Numbered from the stretch's first letter, positions 42,990-55,027 are shown. The stretch is DNA of 64,000 nt from Rhipicephalus microplus (GCF_043290135.1 NC_134705.1:61593771-61657770), one strand, 5' to 3'. Notes: generated from the sequence alone by a model not told the origin. Translations and numbers: made by a program.

Positions 42990-45460
42990 AATGTGGATGG
43001 TCTCCACACTACGCCCGAGCCCAGCATTGTAGCTTCAGTGGGCCATGTGCCCTTGTCATTTCTCGTGGACACTGTTGCCTCAGTCTCTTTAATCAGTGCC
43101 GCTGACTTTCATAGTCATTTTTCCAACATTCGGCTTTTGCCTTCACACGTCGTTCTACAAACATATTCCAAGGAAACGATTGATATATTAGGTCGTTTTA
43201 CAGCTCAGGTCTCCTATCGCAGTCGCACTGCTTCCATTACTTTTTATGTAACTGCCAATGGAAGCTCGCTTTTGGGACGTGATGCCATCAGGACTTTGTC
43301 CATCAACATCGTCGGTGCGTCTATGACGTGTGCTCAAGTCGACGCCCAAGATGATCTTCCGGCCAACGCGCCTTCTGAATTCCACCACCTGTTCACCCAT
43401 GAACTGGGTTGTGTGCGTGGTTTTGTGCATAAAGTGATGCGTCGAGCAGGCGTGTGCCCTGTGTGTGCCAAGCTGCGCCGCATTCCTCTTCTTCTTCGTG
43501 AGCAAGTCTCTGCGGAACTGTTTCGCCTTCAAGCCAGCGGAATCATCGAGCCTGTCTCTGCTTCCAACTGGGTTTCTCCACTGGTCGTCGTCAAGAAAAA
43601 AAGATGGATCCCTTCGACTATGCGTCGACTTACGAGAACCGAACAAGGCAATCATCGTAGACGGGTTTCCACTTCCTCACATTGAAGAACTGCTTCATCA
43701 GCTCTCCGGAGCGGTATGTTTCTCCAAGCTGGACCTCGCGTCCGCTTATCACCAAGTTAAACTTTCTGAGTGCAGTAGAGACTTAACCACATTTGTATCA
43801 CACGAAGGCTTGTTTCGGTTTCGCCGCGTGTGTTTCAGGCTTGCATGTGCTCCTGCAGTGTTTCTGAAAATGATGTCAACTATTCTTAAGGATTGTAATG
43901 GCACCTTTTGTTACTTGGATGACATTTTGGTGTGGGGACGTACTCGCGAAGAGCACGATGCTAACTTGCATACTGTTCTCAACCACATCAGTGAATGTGG
44001 TATAAAACTTAATAACAAGTGCATTTTTTCTGTGAATGAGTTACAATTTCTAGGACATAATGTCAGTTCCCGCGGCTTGACACCTGTTGAATCCAAAGTT
44101 CAGGCCATTGTCAATGCCCCACGGCCTACTGATGCCAAAAACTTGCAATCTTTTTTAGGTCTTGTTGGTTATTATGCCAAGTTTGTCCCTCATATGCTGA
44201 TGTTGTTGAACCACTGCGTACTCTACTTCGTCAAGCACAGCTTTTTAACTGGTCAGCTGAAGCTGAGCAGAGCTTCATTCGAGTTAAGTCAATACTGGCC
44301 TCAAAGCCAGCCTTAGTATTTTCAATGAGAAGCTTCCCATCGTCATCACAATGGATGCCTCCGATGTTGGACTGGGAGCAGTGTTTCAACAACTCAGAGG
44401 TGATCAGCTGATCACTATCGCTTTTGCATCTCGTACATTGACCCCTGCTGAACGCAGATATTCAGTAGGAGAGCGTGAAGCTCTCGCGTGTCTTTTTGCC
44501 TGTGAGAAATGGCATGTTTACTTGTGGGGCCGGCACTTCACATTACGTACAGATCACCAAGCACTAGTTGCTCTTCTTTCTGCAGGATCCGAAGGCCACC
44601 GCCCCATTCGCATTTCCCGTTGGTGTGCCAAACTCATGTATTATAATTTCAGTGTTCAATATTGTAAGGGTTCTAATAACGTGGTTGCTGACGCACTGTC
44701 ACGTCTTCCTCTTCAGATACCGGAAGAGCGGGATGAGGAAGTTGTTTCATTAGTTACCTCCTGCATTACTAAAGCTGAGCTTCAGGCAGCTACAGCTGCA
44801 GATTCCACTTTGTGTCAAGTTCTCAAATATTTACGTGAAGGATGTCCTTCCAAATGTGCTCTTGCTTCTGAATTCTTGCCTTACTTCGCAGTCCGACAGG
44901 AACTGTCTTGTGTCGAGGACTTGCTTTTTCGCGATGAACGCATGATTCCCCCTGCTTCTTTCCGTAACAAGCTAATACAGCTTGCCCATGAGACCCATCC
45001 AGGCATTGTCCGCACCAAACAGAATTTCCGAGACAGGTACTGGTGGCCAGCCTTAGACAAGCAGGTCGAGCATGCAGTATACAACTGCCATATATGTCAG
45101 GCAGCTGACAAGTCTGCCAAACCTGCATTTTCTCCGTTGCAGCCAGTCCAATGGCCTGATCGGCCTTGGCAGAAACTCGGCATGGACATCATCGGTCTTT
45201 TGCATAATGTTCCGCAAAATTTCCGGCTCATTGTTTCTCTCATCGACTACCATTCAAAATGGCCAGAGCTTTGTTTCACACATACGGTTACTTCTGAGGT
45301 CATCATTGAATTTCTGTCTTCAATCTTCAGCCGGGAAAGTTTTCCTTATGCCATAGTTACGGACAATGGTCCACAGTTTCAGTCCCAACATTTCGAGGCT
45401 TTTCTTTCACAACGAGGAATTCAGCACTTGAGGTCATCAGTTTTCTATCCCTAATCAAAT
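42990..45460 (+). pseudogene. Gypsy-1 pol: protease, RT, RNase H, integrase (broken)
   Basis: The protease region has FLVDTVAS (about 43065), where DTG is expected, so the flap glycine is lost. RT continues after a frame break near 43600 (KKKDGSLRLCVDLREPN) with SKLDLASAYHQV and an intact YLDD (43912-43923). Another break near 44310 leads into RNase H (MDASDVGLGAVF, 44351; TDHQALV). Integrase follows with the H-H-C-C zinc motif (HETHPGIV...CHICQ), GMDIIG and TDNGPQF. A TAA at 45452-45454 stands where a Gln codon is expected just before SNGQIERFNR; the catalytic Glu lies beyond it. Order and motifs are those of Ty3/Gypsy. It is non-functional. Confidence 0.87.
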
Positions 45461-46345
45461 GGGCAAATCGAGCGCTTTAATCGCGTTCTGAAGGAACATA
45501 TCCAGATCGCCCAATTAGAGCACCGTCCCCTCAAGCAAGTCTTGACTGAATGTTTACCTTCGTACAGGTTCACACCACAAGGCACCACTGGAGTGTCTCC
45601 TGCTCAACTTCTCCACGGTAGGCAACCGCGAGTTGCTCTCGACATAGTCTTTTTGCCTCGTAACATAGCAGTGTCTTCTCCTGATCAAATCCATACCAGA
45701 GTTTTTTCTCAACAACAAGCGATGAAAAAGTATTTCGACACCCGTCGAGGTGCAAAGCAGTCCAAAGTTCACATTGGCGATCTAGTCAAAGTTCGTGTGC
45801 CAGGCAAGCGCCCCAAGTATCGGGGTCCTTACAAAGTCTTGGGCCAGGTTAGCCCCACTTCGTTTCGCTTAAGTGATGGTAAGATCTGGAATGCTTCGCG
45901 CCTTGTTATTTTTCATACGGATTCGCCTTCAACACCTAAAAGTCTTCCCCATCACGTTCCGTCTGCGCCTTTCAACTATCCATCAGATTATTACATGTGG
46001 CCTCCATGTACAGGCATTTCTTTTTCAAGGGGAGAGGAGTTACCAGTCGGTGTCGCTGGTTCAAGTACACCAAGTCTTACGGTTCACTTCGAACATTCAA
46101 ATACGGCTGAAACCGTTGAACCGGACGTCGGTCCGCAAAATTCTTCCGAAGCTCATGTTGCGAGCTCTGATGAGACCGCGAATTTTAACGCTCGTTCAGA
46201 GCCTTCACAATCTTACACTACTCTTGATGTGTCACATCAGAGCACAAGTGACCAAGGTGCAGAGACACCTGATTCTACACCCAAAAGGGCCCGCCCTAAG
46301 CGGAAGCGGCAGAAGCCGCGTCGGTTCGAAGACTACGTGACGTAG
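45461..46345 (+). pseudogene. Gypsy-1 integrase C-terminus and tail
   Basis: Continues after the TAA in the same frame: FNRVLKEHIQIAQ, then GTTGVSPAQLLHGRQPR, a basic KVRVPGKRPKYRGPYKVLG segment typical of the integrase C-terminal fold, and a disordered Ser/Thr-rich tail. It ends in a basic RPKRKRQKPRRFEDYVT. The closing RF-DY-T motif resembles the Gypsy-2 end (RFADYIT), so the two families are related. Confidence 0.8.
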
Positions 46346-46889
46346 AACTCTTGTTTCGAACAGTTATGTACATTTTTTTTGTTTTTCAGTGCATTTTCAG
46401 GACTCGTAGTGTGTGAGTTCGGTGTGCCGTGCCCTGAATTTTCATGTGTTCTAACGTACATCGATCATGTATTAATATAAACAGTGTATAGGTGTACTTC
46501 TTTCGAGGAGGGGATGATGTGTTCTAGGTTTCGGTTTCGAAATGACATGTGAGGAAGCCAGGGGGCGCCGCTCTGGCATCCAGGATAAAGCCCCTAGATG
46601 TTGGAAAGTAGCGACGCTCCTTTATCCACGCCGGCACTCTTTTGGCGCGCCGGCAACCTCCTCTTTTTTCACCCCCTCTTTCGCGGAGCCCGCGCATCCC
46701 AAGCGCTGAATGGCTGCGGCGGGCGATACCGCCCAGTCAGATGACCCTGACGTCACGAAAAGCGCGCGCAAGCAAACTTCGCGCGCTTTTCGTCAATCAC
46801 GCACGCCATGAACCCTCCAGGCGCCACGCCAGCCCTGCCGCTCTGAACGTGTGTTTTTTTTTTGCGTAGAATCGTGAGCTTCGTTTTTC

Positions 46890-47530
46890 GTGGCAATGCC
46901 TGGCTGTTGCGCGTATCAGTGCAGCAGCAGGTCAGAGAAAGGAGTAAGATTATTTTATATCCCCCGAGGAGATAGGAATAGGAATGCCGTGCGCAGAAAG
47001 CAGTGGATCCACAACATCGGGAGAAAGGACTTCGCCCCTTCTAAACACGTCGTTCTTTGCGAGGTTAGTGTTACCGATTTCGTTAAATCTCTAGATAAAG
47101 TCGTACGAAGATTTTAATGCTCTTTGCATCGCTGTACTCTCCGTTCAGTTTAATAGCGAGCACATATAAATATGGATATAGCTGGGTCTGAATTAGTCGC
47201 TGAGCTTTTTTTGTAATTCTCTGTGCCCTGAGATAGTTTTCTTGTGTTTTAGCGCGTGCGTTAGTTTTCTTAATGTGTGTAATTTGTAAATTAACGTGTG
47301 TAATTCCTACGCATGTGTGTGTGTGTGCGTGCGGGTGTGCGTTTATGTGTGTGCATGTGTGCGCCTGCGTGTATGCGTGTGTGTATGTATGCGACTGCAT
47401 ATGCGCGCTTATGTGTGTGTGTATGTGTGCGCCTGTGTGTTCGCGCGTTTCTCTACGTCTGTATTCGCGCGTGTGTATGTGCTTGTGCGGACGTGTGTGC
47501 GTGCGTTTGTCTATGTATTCGCGCCGGTGC

Positions 47531-47612
<82 letters not shown>

Positions 47613-50600
47613 GCGTGCGCCTGCGTGTGCTGTGTTCTGCGTGTGCTGTGCTGCGTGTTGCGCATGTCTGCATTCGGGCGTGTGTATGTACGTATGTGCA
47701 CGTATGTGTGTGCGTGTACGTGTGGGCGCACGTATGTGTGTGCATGTGTGCGCCTGCGTGTTCGCGCTTTTCTGTACGTCTGTATTCGCGCGTGTGTATG
47801 TGCGTGTGCAGACGTGTGTGCGTGCGTTTGTCTGTGTATTCGCGCCGGTGTATGTGTGTGCGTGTGTATGCGTGCTCCTGCGTGAGCTGTGTTCTGCGTG
47901 TGTTGTGCTGCATGTGCTCCGTGTTGCGCGTCTGCGTTCGCGCGTGTGCATGTACGTATGCGCACGTATGTGTGTGCGTGTACGTGTGCGCCTCCATGTG
48001 CGTGCGTTTGTGCTTGTGTGTATGTATGTGCGTGCGAGTGTGTATCTGTGTGCGAGCGCTCGTGCGTTCGTGTGTGCTTGCGTGCTTGTGTGTTCGTGAA
48101 CCTTGGGCTGGATACTTGTGTAGTCAGGAACTCGTTTACTGTTGTTGCGTGCTGTCTGTATCTTTACAAAGTTTCAATACGGTTATAGTATTTTGTTGTT
48201 GTTTACGTACACTTCATGTTTCGAAGGCTTGGACCCTAATATATAAGTAGGTAAATGACGTTTCGTTTTTGTTGCATGTGTAATAAAAATGTGCATGCTT
48301 GCACCGTTTTTTACTCCAAGAGTGAAAACGAATTCGAATGGGAGAGATGTGTTTGAGATGTGTTTGTTACTATGCGTATACTCATATATCACGGTCATGT
48401 TTCAGCTCCATTTCACCAATGATCAGTTTGAGCCGAAAGTATTGGAAGCCCATGGACTGAAAAAATTGAAGCCCAACGCAATTCCTACTTTGTTCTCGCA
48501 TCGGCCGCCGCCAAAAGAACAAAAACCCCGTCAAAGAGGTTGGAAATTCGCAAGAAATGCTCAAAAAAACGTAAGGCACTCTTCAGTGACGTTCCCTTAT
48601 TAAATATAGCATTCTAATGCGTATCTTAACTACATAATGGAACACAAGTGACGGAGAAATACTGTTGTTCGAAATCAGACCATCACACTGAATGGTGATT
48701 AAAGAATACACACACGGCGCTGAAATGCGGAAAATATTGTAGTTTTTTGCCATATACCTAAGCACGATGATTCGATCTCAATCCAACCTTTATAATTATG
48801 TCAAAGTGTAGCAGAAAAGTCATTGTAGTTTTGAATTCCTGTTACAGAAAGCCACGTAAACTATGGAGGGACGCTCGACGCCGAAGCGCCGAAAGTATTT
48901 CATAAAAAGCACGAGTTCTGTTGCGAGTGTCCATCTTGTGATTTGACCTTTCTTTGAATTACGTGATTCAGCGGGTTTGTAATACATGTGGGCGTATTCT
49001 GGTTGTATCACAATAGGTGAGGAATCCGTACTGGAGCATACCACAAGCAAACAAGGAGCGTTTGCTGAAAATCAGTGTAGCTCCCCAGCATCGGCAGACT
49101 CTGCTGGCTCCGCTTCTTCTGCAGAGGTAGCAGAGCCCGAAGTTAACGAAGTTTGCGAAAACGAAGTTAACCAGTTGGTGGAATCTCCTTTTGAAATCGT
49201 CCACGACAACTCCTGTAAGAGTCGCCTGAATGATTTGTGTGGAATGCCACCGTAATTTTGTTTCTCAAAAACATTTCCACCTGTCCTTTTCATGTGCAGC
49301 CCATGACAGATTTAGCCCTGAGGTCAGCAGCAACGCAACTCAAGATATTGCAGCAGTTGATAATGGTAAACCAAACGTTGCTTTTTTTGATTTTGGGGTC
49401 TAAGCATTGACATTTCACCATCCAAACAGGCTTCCCTGGAACTACATGTCAACCGGCGATGAACGCAACCAGTACTGCACGACCTGTGCTTTACACTTGT
49501 AAGAGACGAGCTGTTGAACACTTAGACTTATCCTAATTTGTAACATGTGATATTGAGGGCTTACGTCTGAATTGCTTTCAGCGTGCCAAGAAGCAATCCA
49601 GGGACGAATTGCGGAGCTCGAACGTCTACAGGAAGCTACCGTGAGGAAACTGGCGCTCGCTAGGAAGAGGTATCTTAAAAGCGAAGAAGAAAAGGAAGAA
49701 ATCAAGAAAAGGCTATAAGGACTTTTTAATGATGACCAAATGAGGTCGATGGAACGACTGTCCGCGCAGGGAGCGCGATGGGAAGCAGGCACACTCGTCA
49801 AATCGCTGCAGCTGCGCCTGGCGTGCGGTTCCCGAGGATACGGACTCCTGAGGGAGTTCGGATATCCACTCCCGTCGGACCGTACGCTTCAGCGCCACAT
49901 TCAGCACGTCAAGTTTCGACCTGGATTACTGAGAGATATACTGGAGCCTCTAAGGGCGAAGGTATGGCTTGGGTAAAACGCTTGCATCACCAAATTTTCT
50001 GTGTCAGCAAATAGTAGCAAACACAAATACTGGATACTTGAACCTGGGGTTACGTCTGGAACTTCTCGGGGGAAAATTATTTTGGCCCATTGCTATAACT
50101 TGACACATGTCTTTCTAATCTACTAAAACTTCTGTAAAATGACTTGTTTTTTCTTCGTCTGGTAATTCCATTGTGCAGGTCAACCTTATGCAACCTGAAG
50201 AACGCCATGCTTCGTTGATGATCGATGAGATGCAGATTACACCAGGGCTCGTATATGACCATTCCTGCTGTAATGTGATGGGAGCTCCTACGTTACCACT
50301 GGCCGACGGATCGCTCCCAGACGACTGTCTTGCTACCCACGGCTTAGTTTTTATGCTCGGGGGATTCTCATCTAGGTGGAAGCAGACAATTGGTCATCAT
50401 TTAACTGGAAATTCGTTTGACGCGAACAGCCTAAGAAGTGAATTGATTAAGATAATAACGGCTTGTGAGTCGCTCGGATTAAAAATTCATGTGCTAGTAT
50501 CCGATATGGGTGGCGGAAATCTGGCATTATGGCGACTGTTCGGTATTCGTGCAGGAAAGTATAGCCGGCCATCGACAAGCTGTGTTCACCCTTGTGATCA

Positions 50601-51789
50601 GTCAAGGCGACTGTGGTTTATGCCAGATGTGCCTCACCTTTTGAAGAGCCTTAGAAATCACCTGACAAGAGGCCAGGCTATTTACCTTCCCGATGACATC
50701 GTGAAAATGCATCAACTGCCTACAAACTGTGTTGATCTTCGTTATGTGAAAGAACTTATTGAACACGATGAAAAAAAGTGAGATCAAGCTTGCTCCTCAC
50801 CTTAACTCGTCTTGTGTTATGACCATTATGACAAAATGAAAGTGAAATTCGCATACAGTCTATTTCATAACGATACATCTGCTGGATTGCACATGTTAGT
50901 TGAAAATGGTAAGATTAGCAAGGACGCACTGACTACGGCTTGGTTCATTTCGACCGTTTTTCGGTGGTTTAGGCTAATGACATCAAGGACTAGTAAACTG
51001 GCGTTTAGCCATTCAGTGCAAGCAGCTTATGGTGAAGCTGTTAAGTTCCTTACTGAAATTGTTGACTTATTCTCAAAGATTTCTATAGGGGCTCCGACAA
51101 ATGCACCTTGGAAGCCAATACAGACCGGCATCACTGTCGCCACATTGACTGCATTACATCTTCAATCTACGATGCTTGACAAGTATAACTTCAGCTATTT
51201 CTTATTGAGCAGACTCAGCCAGGACCCACTTGAGAACTTGTTTTCAACCCTGCGCTCGAAAAACCCCATTCCGAGATTGTATGAATTCAAGTGCAGTCTG
51301 AGGAGTGCTACGTTAGCACAGTTCTTAAGGCCGAGCAAGAACGCCAGTTATTCGGATGATGGAGCGTTTATGCTGTTATCCCTTGAAGACCAGCCGCACA
51401 ATGAGGGTCAGGAGCAAGTGCAACTTCCAGATGACCTACTCGATCTAACAAGTGAAGCAGATCAGTCGATAGAATACTTGGCAGGGTATGTTGTATCCAA
51501 ACTGCGGAAACGGCTGCACTGTGAAAACTGCCGCGCCGCACTCGTCAGCGATAAGGCACCAGCAAAATTAATCTCACTGAAGAACTTATCAGAGTCGGGC
51601 CTTGCGCTGGTTAACCCTTCGCCTGCTGTCGTGGAGATTCTCAAGGTGACGGAAAACTTATTCAGAAGCAACAGAGAGGCACTCATAAAAAACACTGTGA
51701 CCGCTGTAGAACTTCAGGCTGCAGTCCCTAGAAGCATTTCCATCGTGACTTGTTCCCTGCATGCCATGAAATCATTAAAGATATTGTAG
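46890..51789 (+). pseudogene. THAP-domain P-type transposase, third family (broken)
   Basis: Exon 1 (46890-47063) encodes MAMPGCCAYQC... up to HVVLCE, and exon 2 (48406-48570) resumes LHFTNDQFE...NAIPTLF. The GT/AG join is in phase and completes the C2CH zinc finger (CELH) and the AVPTLF-like box. Probable exons follow at about 49017-49214 (acidic), 49437-49497 and 49582-49961. The last has a coiled coil (RIAELERLQEATVRKLALA) and LLREFGYPLPSDRTLQRH. The core from 50179 has MIDEMQITPGLVYD, SDMGGGN and, near 51215, QDPLENLFSTLRSKN. Lesions: TAA at 49716 (probably from CAA), and a pair of compensating shifts at 50775-50815. Exons 3-5 are approximate; the 48570-49017 join is out of phase as drawn. 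Related to THAP9 and P transposase. Confidence 0.83.
47300..48105. repeat. GT-rich microsatellite tract in intron 1 of the third THAP gene
   Basis: About 800 bp of GTGTGC-type repeats with a pure GT run of roughly 38 units (about 47535-47610). All frames stay open on both strands, giving long Cys/Val- or His/Thr-rich spurious proteins. It lies wholly within the first intron. Confidence 0.92.
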
Positions 51790-52738
51790 GCGTCTATGCC
51801 AAACTGCGAATTCACATTCTTGTCAGAAACGAGGCATCGAAATAGTCCCCGCTACAAACGGCAAGTGTGCAAGCAAAAGCGTTAGCATGCACGTCGCTGC
51901 GGCAAACATACGCTGACAATTGTGCCCGCCTGCAGCAGATGCGATTTATTTCGTCGTTGTGTGTGTAGCGCTAGAATAACGACGTTTGTAGCATGCGCAG
52001 TACCTCTGAACAATATATATGTAGGTAGACCTTTACTGTATGAGAGCTGTCTTGCTGTTCATGTAACCCATGTAGAGATATCTTGGGCGTAAATAGCATG
52101 CGCCTTGGCTTCGAATTTCTTACAACGAGCGGTTCTTCATTGTTGCGCAAAAACAAACGTGTTGCTACTGAAATTTCTTTTCTTCTTCAGCTAACTGCAC
52201 AGTGAGCCTACATGCATTTTCTTGGTTCACTGGACACAGTGAATTTACGGCAAGTAAAACTACCTTCCTATTGCAATCATAGTTACATATTCCTCAAAAT
52301 TTAGTTAATATGATAAACTGTGATCAAGAAATTAACGACAAACAACTTCTCAGTCGAGGAGAAATACTTCGTAGCTAGAGTAGTACATTTTTAGAACCAC
52401 ATACCAGTCCGGTCCGGAACCTTCCGCGCCGCCTTGATTATTTTGTAGTTCAATGCCATCAGTTATGTAACACCGGTAGCATTTTTCATTCAATTATTCT
52501 TTTAAATAAAATCAAATGATTATACTCCTTCGACCTTCGTGCATATAGAAGAACATATGTTGGTTAGGCTAAAGTAAAACATCTCACAGGGTTCCTTATG
52601 CGTTCATTTAGGACGACTCGAAGGCGAAAACAATCTTCTTTTTCCTCTCAGCCATTGTATTTAGGTGTATTGATGCTGCCCCGCCACCCTTCCAAAGCTT
52701 TCTCCGCCTATCGTGATTTTGCACTACCTCCAAGTTTA
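51790..52738. other. 3' non-coding part of the third THAP/P element
   Basis: No coding similarity beyond the transposase stop at 51789. AT-rich with short random frames. It probably includes the 3' UTR. Confidence 0.45.
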
Positions 52739-52956
52739 GAGGCACCCCGCCTGGTTTTGCATTGCCTCTGTGATCGGTACACCTTTGACCAAGCTACGAC
52801 GCGATGTGATGACGTCATCATGTGACGCTACGTGATGTCATGATGACGTCACAAGGACGTCACGTAGCGTCACATAATGACGTCATCACATCGCGTCGTA
52901 GCTTTGTCAAAGATGTACCGATCACGGAGGCAATGCAAAACCAGGTGGGGTGCCTC
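52739..52956. mobile_element. Palindromic MITE (fold-back) with repeated TGACGTCA motifs
   Basis: The two halves are near-perfect inverted complements for over 100 bp each: GAGGCACCCCGCCTGG at the left end and its complement at the right. The centre (about 52800-52890) is built of TGACGTCA-like and GTGACGCTACGTGA-like segments. No coding capacity. I could not define a target duplication. Confidence 0.8.
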
Positions 52957-53900
52957 AGGACGTCACAAATTTTGGCGATCTGTGACGTGTTTGGTGACGT
53001 CACCAGATGATGACCTTTTCATCACTATATATAGTCACCGACGCCACGGGACGCGAGACGCCTTCGACGCGGGTCGCCGACGGTCAATTTCCGCGTTTGA
53101 TGAGGCAGCTAAGGCTTTCGTCTTAATAAGTCAATTAACAACCGCTCAATGATATCTTGGCAGCAGCCGTAAAGTAAATAGCCATACGCACGGAAGCAAA
53201 GTTATGTATCTGGTATATGTATGTATTATGCGTGTATGCTCATATAAAAAAAGAGCCACGTACGCGTTTTTCGTAATGGCTCTCTTCTGATAAACTTTAC
53301 ATCCTGAATTCTGTGAGTTAATTATAGCGTAACATAGTCTTAGAAGCTTCCATCTGAGCGGTGGGTTTTGCTTTTTTTTTTAACAGACTGAGGTAAGTCC
53401 CAAAGTTAATGGAATGCAATATCTCGTCGTTTCATCGTGACGGAAGCCAGGCACGCACGGTGACTTCTATGCTTGCTTTTCGCCAACACAACATGAATTT
53501 TACAAAGCGACACTGCAGCACTTATCAAGTTCTCGTCTATACAATGTGCTGCCTACATTACATGCGCTTAATACACATCCGCGTTACAGACAGCCGAAGC
53601 GGCGACGGAGAGGTAAACCGCTAAGCCGCCAGCTGGTATGCTCATTTTTTCGAAGCGCTTCCGCTCGTATTTATCGAATCGTCTTAAAAAATATGTCTGC
53701 CATAATGTTCTATGGGAAGACTACTTTCGTCACGACTCTTTCTTAAGGGACATATTCTCGTATAATGCTTCAAGGAGCCGATTAAACAAGCGCGCGCAAT
53801 GAATCTAATGCGGCTGCAGCGAGCCAGTGGAGGGTTCAGCGTGCCGTGCGCACCGCGCCAGCCGGGAGAGGGGAGAAATCCGAGGAGAATTGAGGAGGAA
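52957..53900. other. Right non-coding arm of the third THAP/P element
   Basis: Nothing coding recognised. A further GTGACGT-rich patch (52960-53010) continues the theme of the MITE. The last 50 bp are GC-rich and lead into the terminal inverted repeat. Confidence 0.4.
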
Positions 53901-54147
53901 AACGCGCGCGCGGAGGAGAGTGTCGCTACTTTCTAGATCTAGGGGCTTTAATCCAGGATTTCAACGCGACTGTAAAATAAAATCAGTGTGCGTTGGGTAA
54001 CCGTGGAGTGCGGTTTTTGTTCTTCTCTTCGGCGCTTCGCACCAACCCGCGTGTTCGGGCTGGTCGGCGTCCCTGCCGGCTGCTTACGTCTCCGTCGGTC
54101 GTCTTCTTCTTCTGCTTCGTCGGGACCAGCCAGCCCCCAACACAGCA

Positions 54148-54345
54148 TCTTTGTCTAAGGTACATAGGTATCAAGTTGTTTTAGTAAAAGAGCAACTAGA
54201 ACCTTTAAATGTTAACATATGCACCATTGTTTCAAATGACTCATTGCCAACAACCAAAATCGAATTAGAATATATATTCTCTTCTGATGCCAAATTTCTA
54301 CCTAAAAAGCCGTATTAGAGGACTATCTGTATCAAATCAGAATTC
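54148..54345. other. Flank of the Gypsy-1 nest
   Basis: The plus strand is open for about 55 codons (encoding DSLPTTKIELEYIF) up to a TAG at 54316. It may be part of the LINE relic that follows, but I do not recognise the segment. Confidence 0.3.
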
Positions 54346-54399
54346 TTAATGTCATTGCTACGTATGCATTCATGTGTGAAGAGGAAGCGAAGGCAGGTG

Positions 54400-55027
54400 A
54401 AATCTAAGAGACCTTGTCTTGGTCCTTCTCAGTACGTCTCCCGGATTACACTGTTATATTTGAAGCAAAGCTTTTCGCCATTATTTGGGCCCCTACAAAA
54501 ACTTTCAATCAATGATTCGGCAGCAGCTATTGTTACTGATTCGGTTTCCGCATGGGATTCATAACCTCAGCTTCTTCATTCGAGTATTCCCCTTGAAATG
54601 CTTTTGTTTCTTTAATACCAAAACCCTTAAGTACAGTGCGGTTGGTGTGGGTGCCAGGTCACCGAGGCATATTTAGAAATGAAATGGCTGATACTCTTGC
54701 GTGGTGGTCCTGTAATGTGCATTGTTCTGATACCAGTTTTGTTACTGAATCTCGATTTCGTCAACATTCTTTACTTCAGGATTCCATGAAAATTAGATTA
54801 CCAGTTCAAGAATACGCTCATCTTTCTTCCGCTTAGAATAGTAAATGGCGCCCCTCTCGCAAATTGGAAGTGTGCGTCAGAAAATTTCGATGCCGTATTT
54901 CACCTCTCTGTTTCTATTTATACAGGTCTGGTCAGGTGTCATCTCCCTTGCGCTTTTACTGTGACGATCGACCATTTTTTACTTCATTGCCGACGTTTCA
55001 AAGCACACAGGAAGAAACATGTAAAAG

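Larger units (their letters stand above)
34868..46517 (+). mobile_element. Gypsy-1 (Ty3/Gypsy) internal region, split by THAP/P copy B
   Basis: About 4.8 kb remain once copy B (35540-42389) and one 7-bp duplication are removed. Order: leader (34868-35101), gag, protease, RT, RNase H, integrase and tail. A polypurine tract (46505-46517, GAGGAGGGGATGA) abuts the 3' LTR. I find no clear TGG-type primer-binding site after the 5' LTR. The LTRs differ by several percent, and the coding region has stops and frameshifts, so this is an old copy. It is the oldest layer of the 32 kb nest. Confidence 0.9.
46586..53950 (+). mobile_element. THAP/P-type DNA transposon, third family (7.4 kb)
   Basis: Ends are inverted repeats of about 32 bp, TAAAGCCCCTAGAT followed by a GAAAGTAGCGAC block, with 8-bp duplications ATCCAGGA at 46578-46585 and 53951-53958. 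It encodes a second kind of THAP transposase, clearly different from copies A and B. The GC-rich 5' part has a TGACGTCACG motif and a 13-bp-stem hairpin (46756-46792). The 3' part (51790-53950) is non-coding and holds a palindromic MITE (52739-52956). The 8-bp duplication is standard for P elements. Confidence 0.88.
46518..54147 (+). repeat. Gypsy-1 3' LTR, split by a THAP/P transposon
   Basis: LTR pieces 46518-46585 and 53959-54147 total about 257 bp, starting TGTGTTCTAGG after the polypurine tract and ending CACAGCA. It aligns with the 5' LTR pieces. TTTGT lies just before the 5' LTR (21770-21774) and two bases after this LTR (54150-54154), an imperfect candidate for the Gypsy-1 target duplication. 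Confidence 0.85.

Noticed and set aside
47273..48250. Long Cys/Val-rich and His/Thr-rich open frames on both strands
   Set aside because: They are translations of a GT/GC microsatellite inside an intron; all frames are open because the repeat lacks stop codons.
21843..53950. The repeated block in both LTRs as one insertion copied to both by reverse transcription
   Set aside because: The termini differ between the two LTRs more than between the two ends of each element, and the interiors are unrelated in size and content. Independent insertions fit better.
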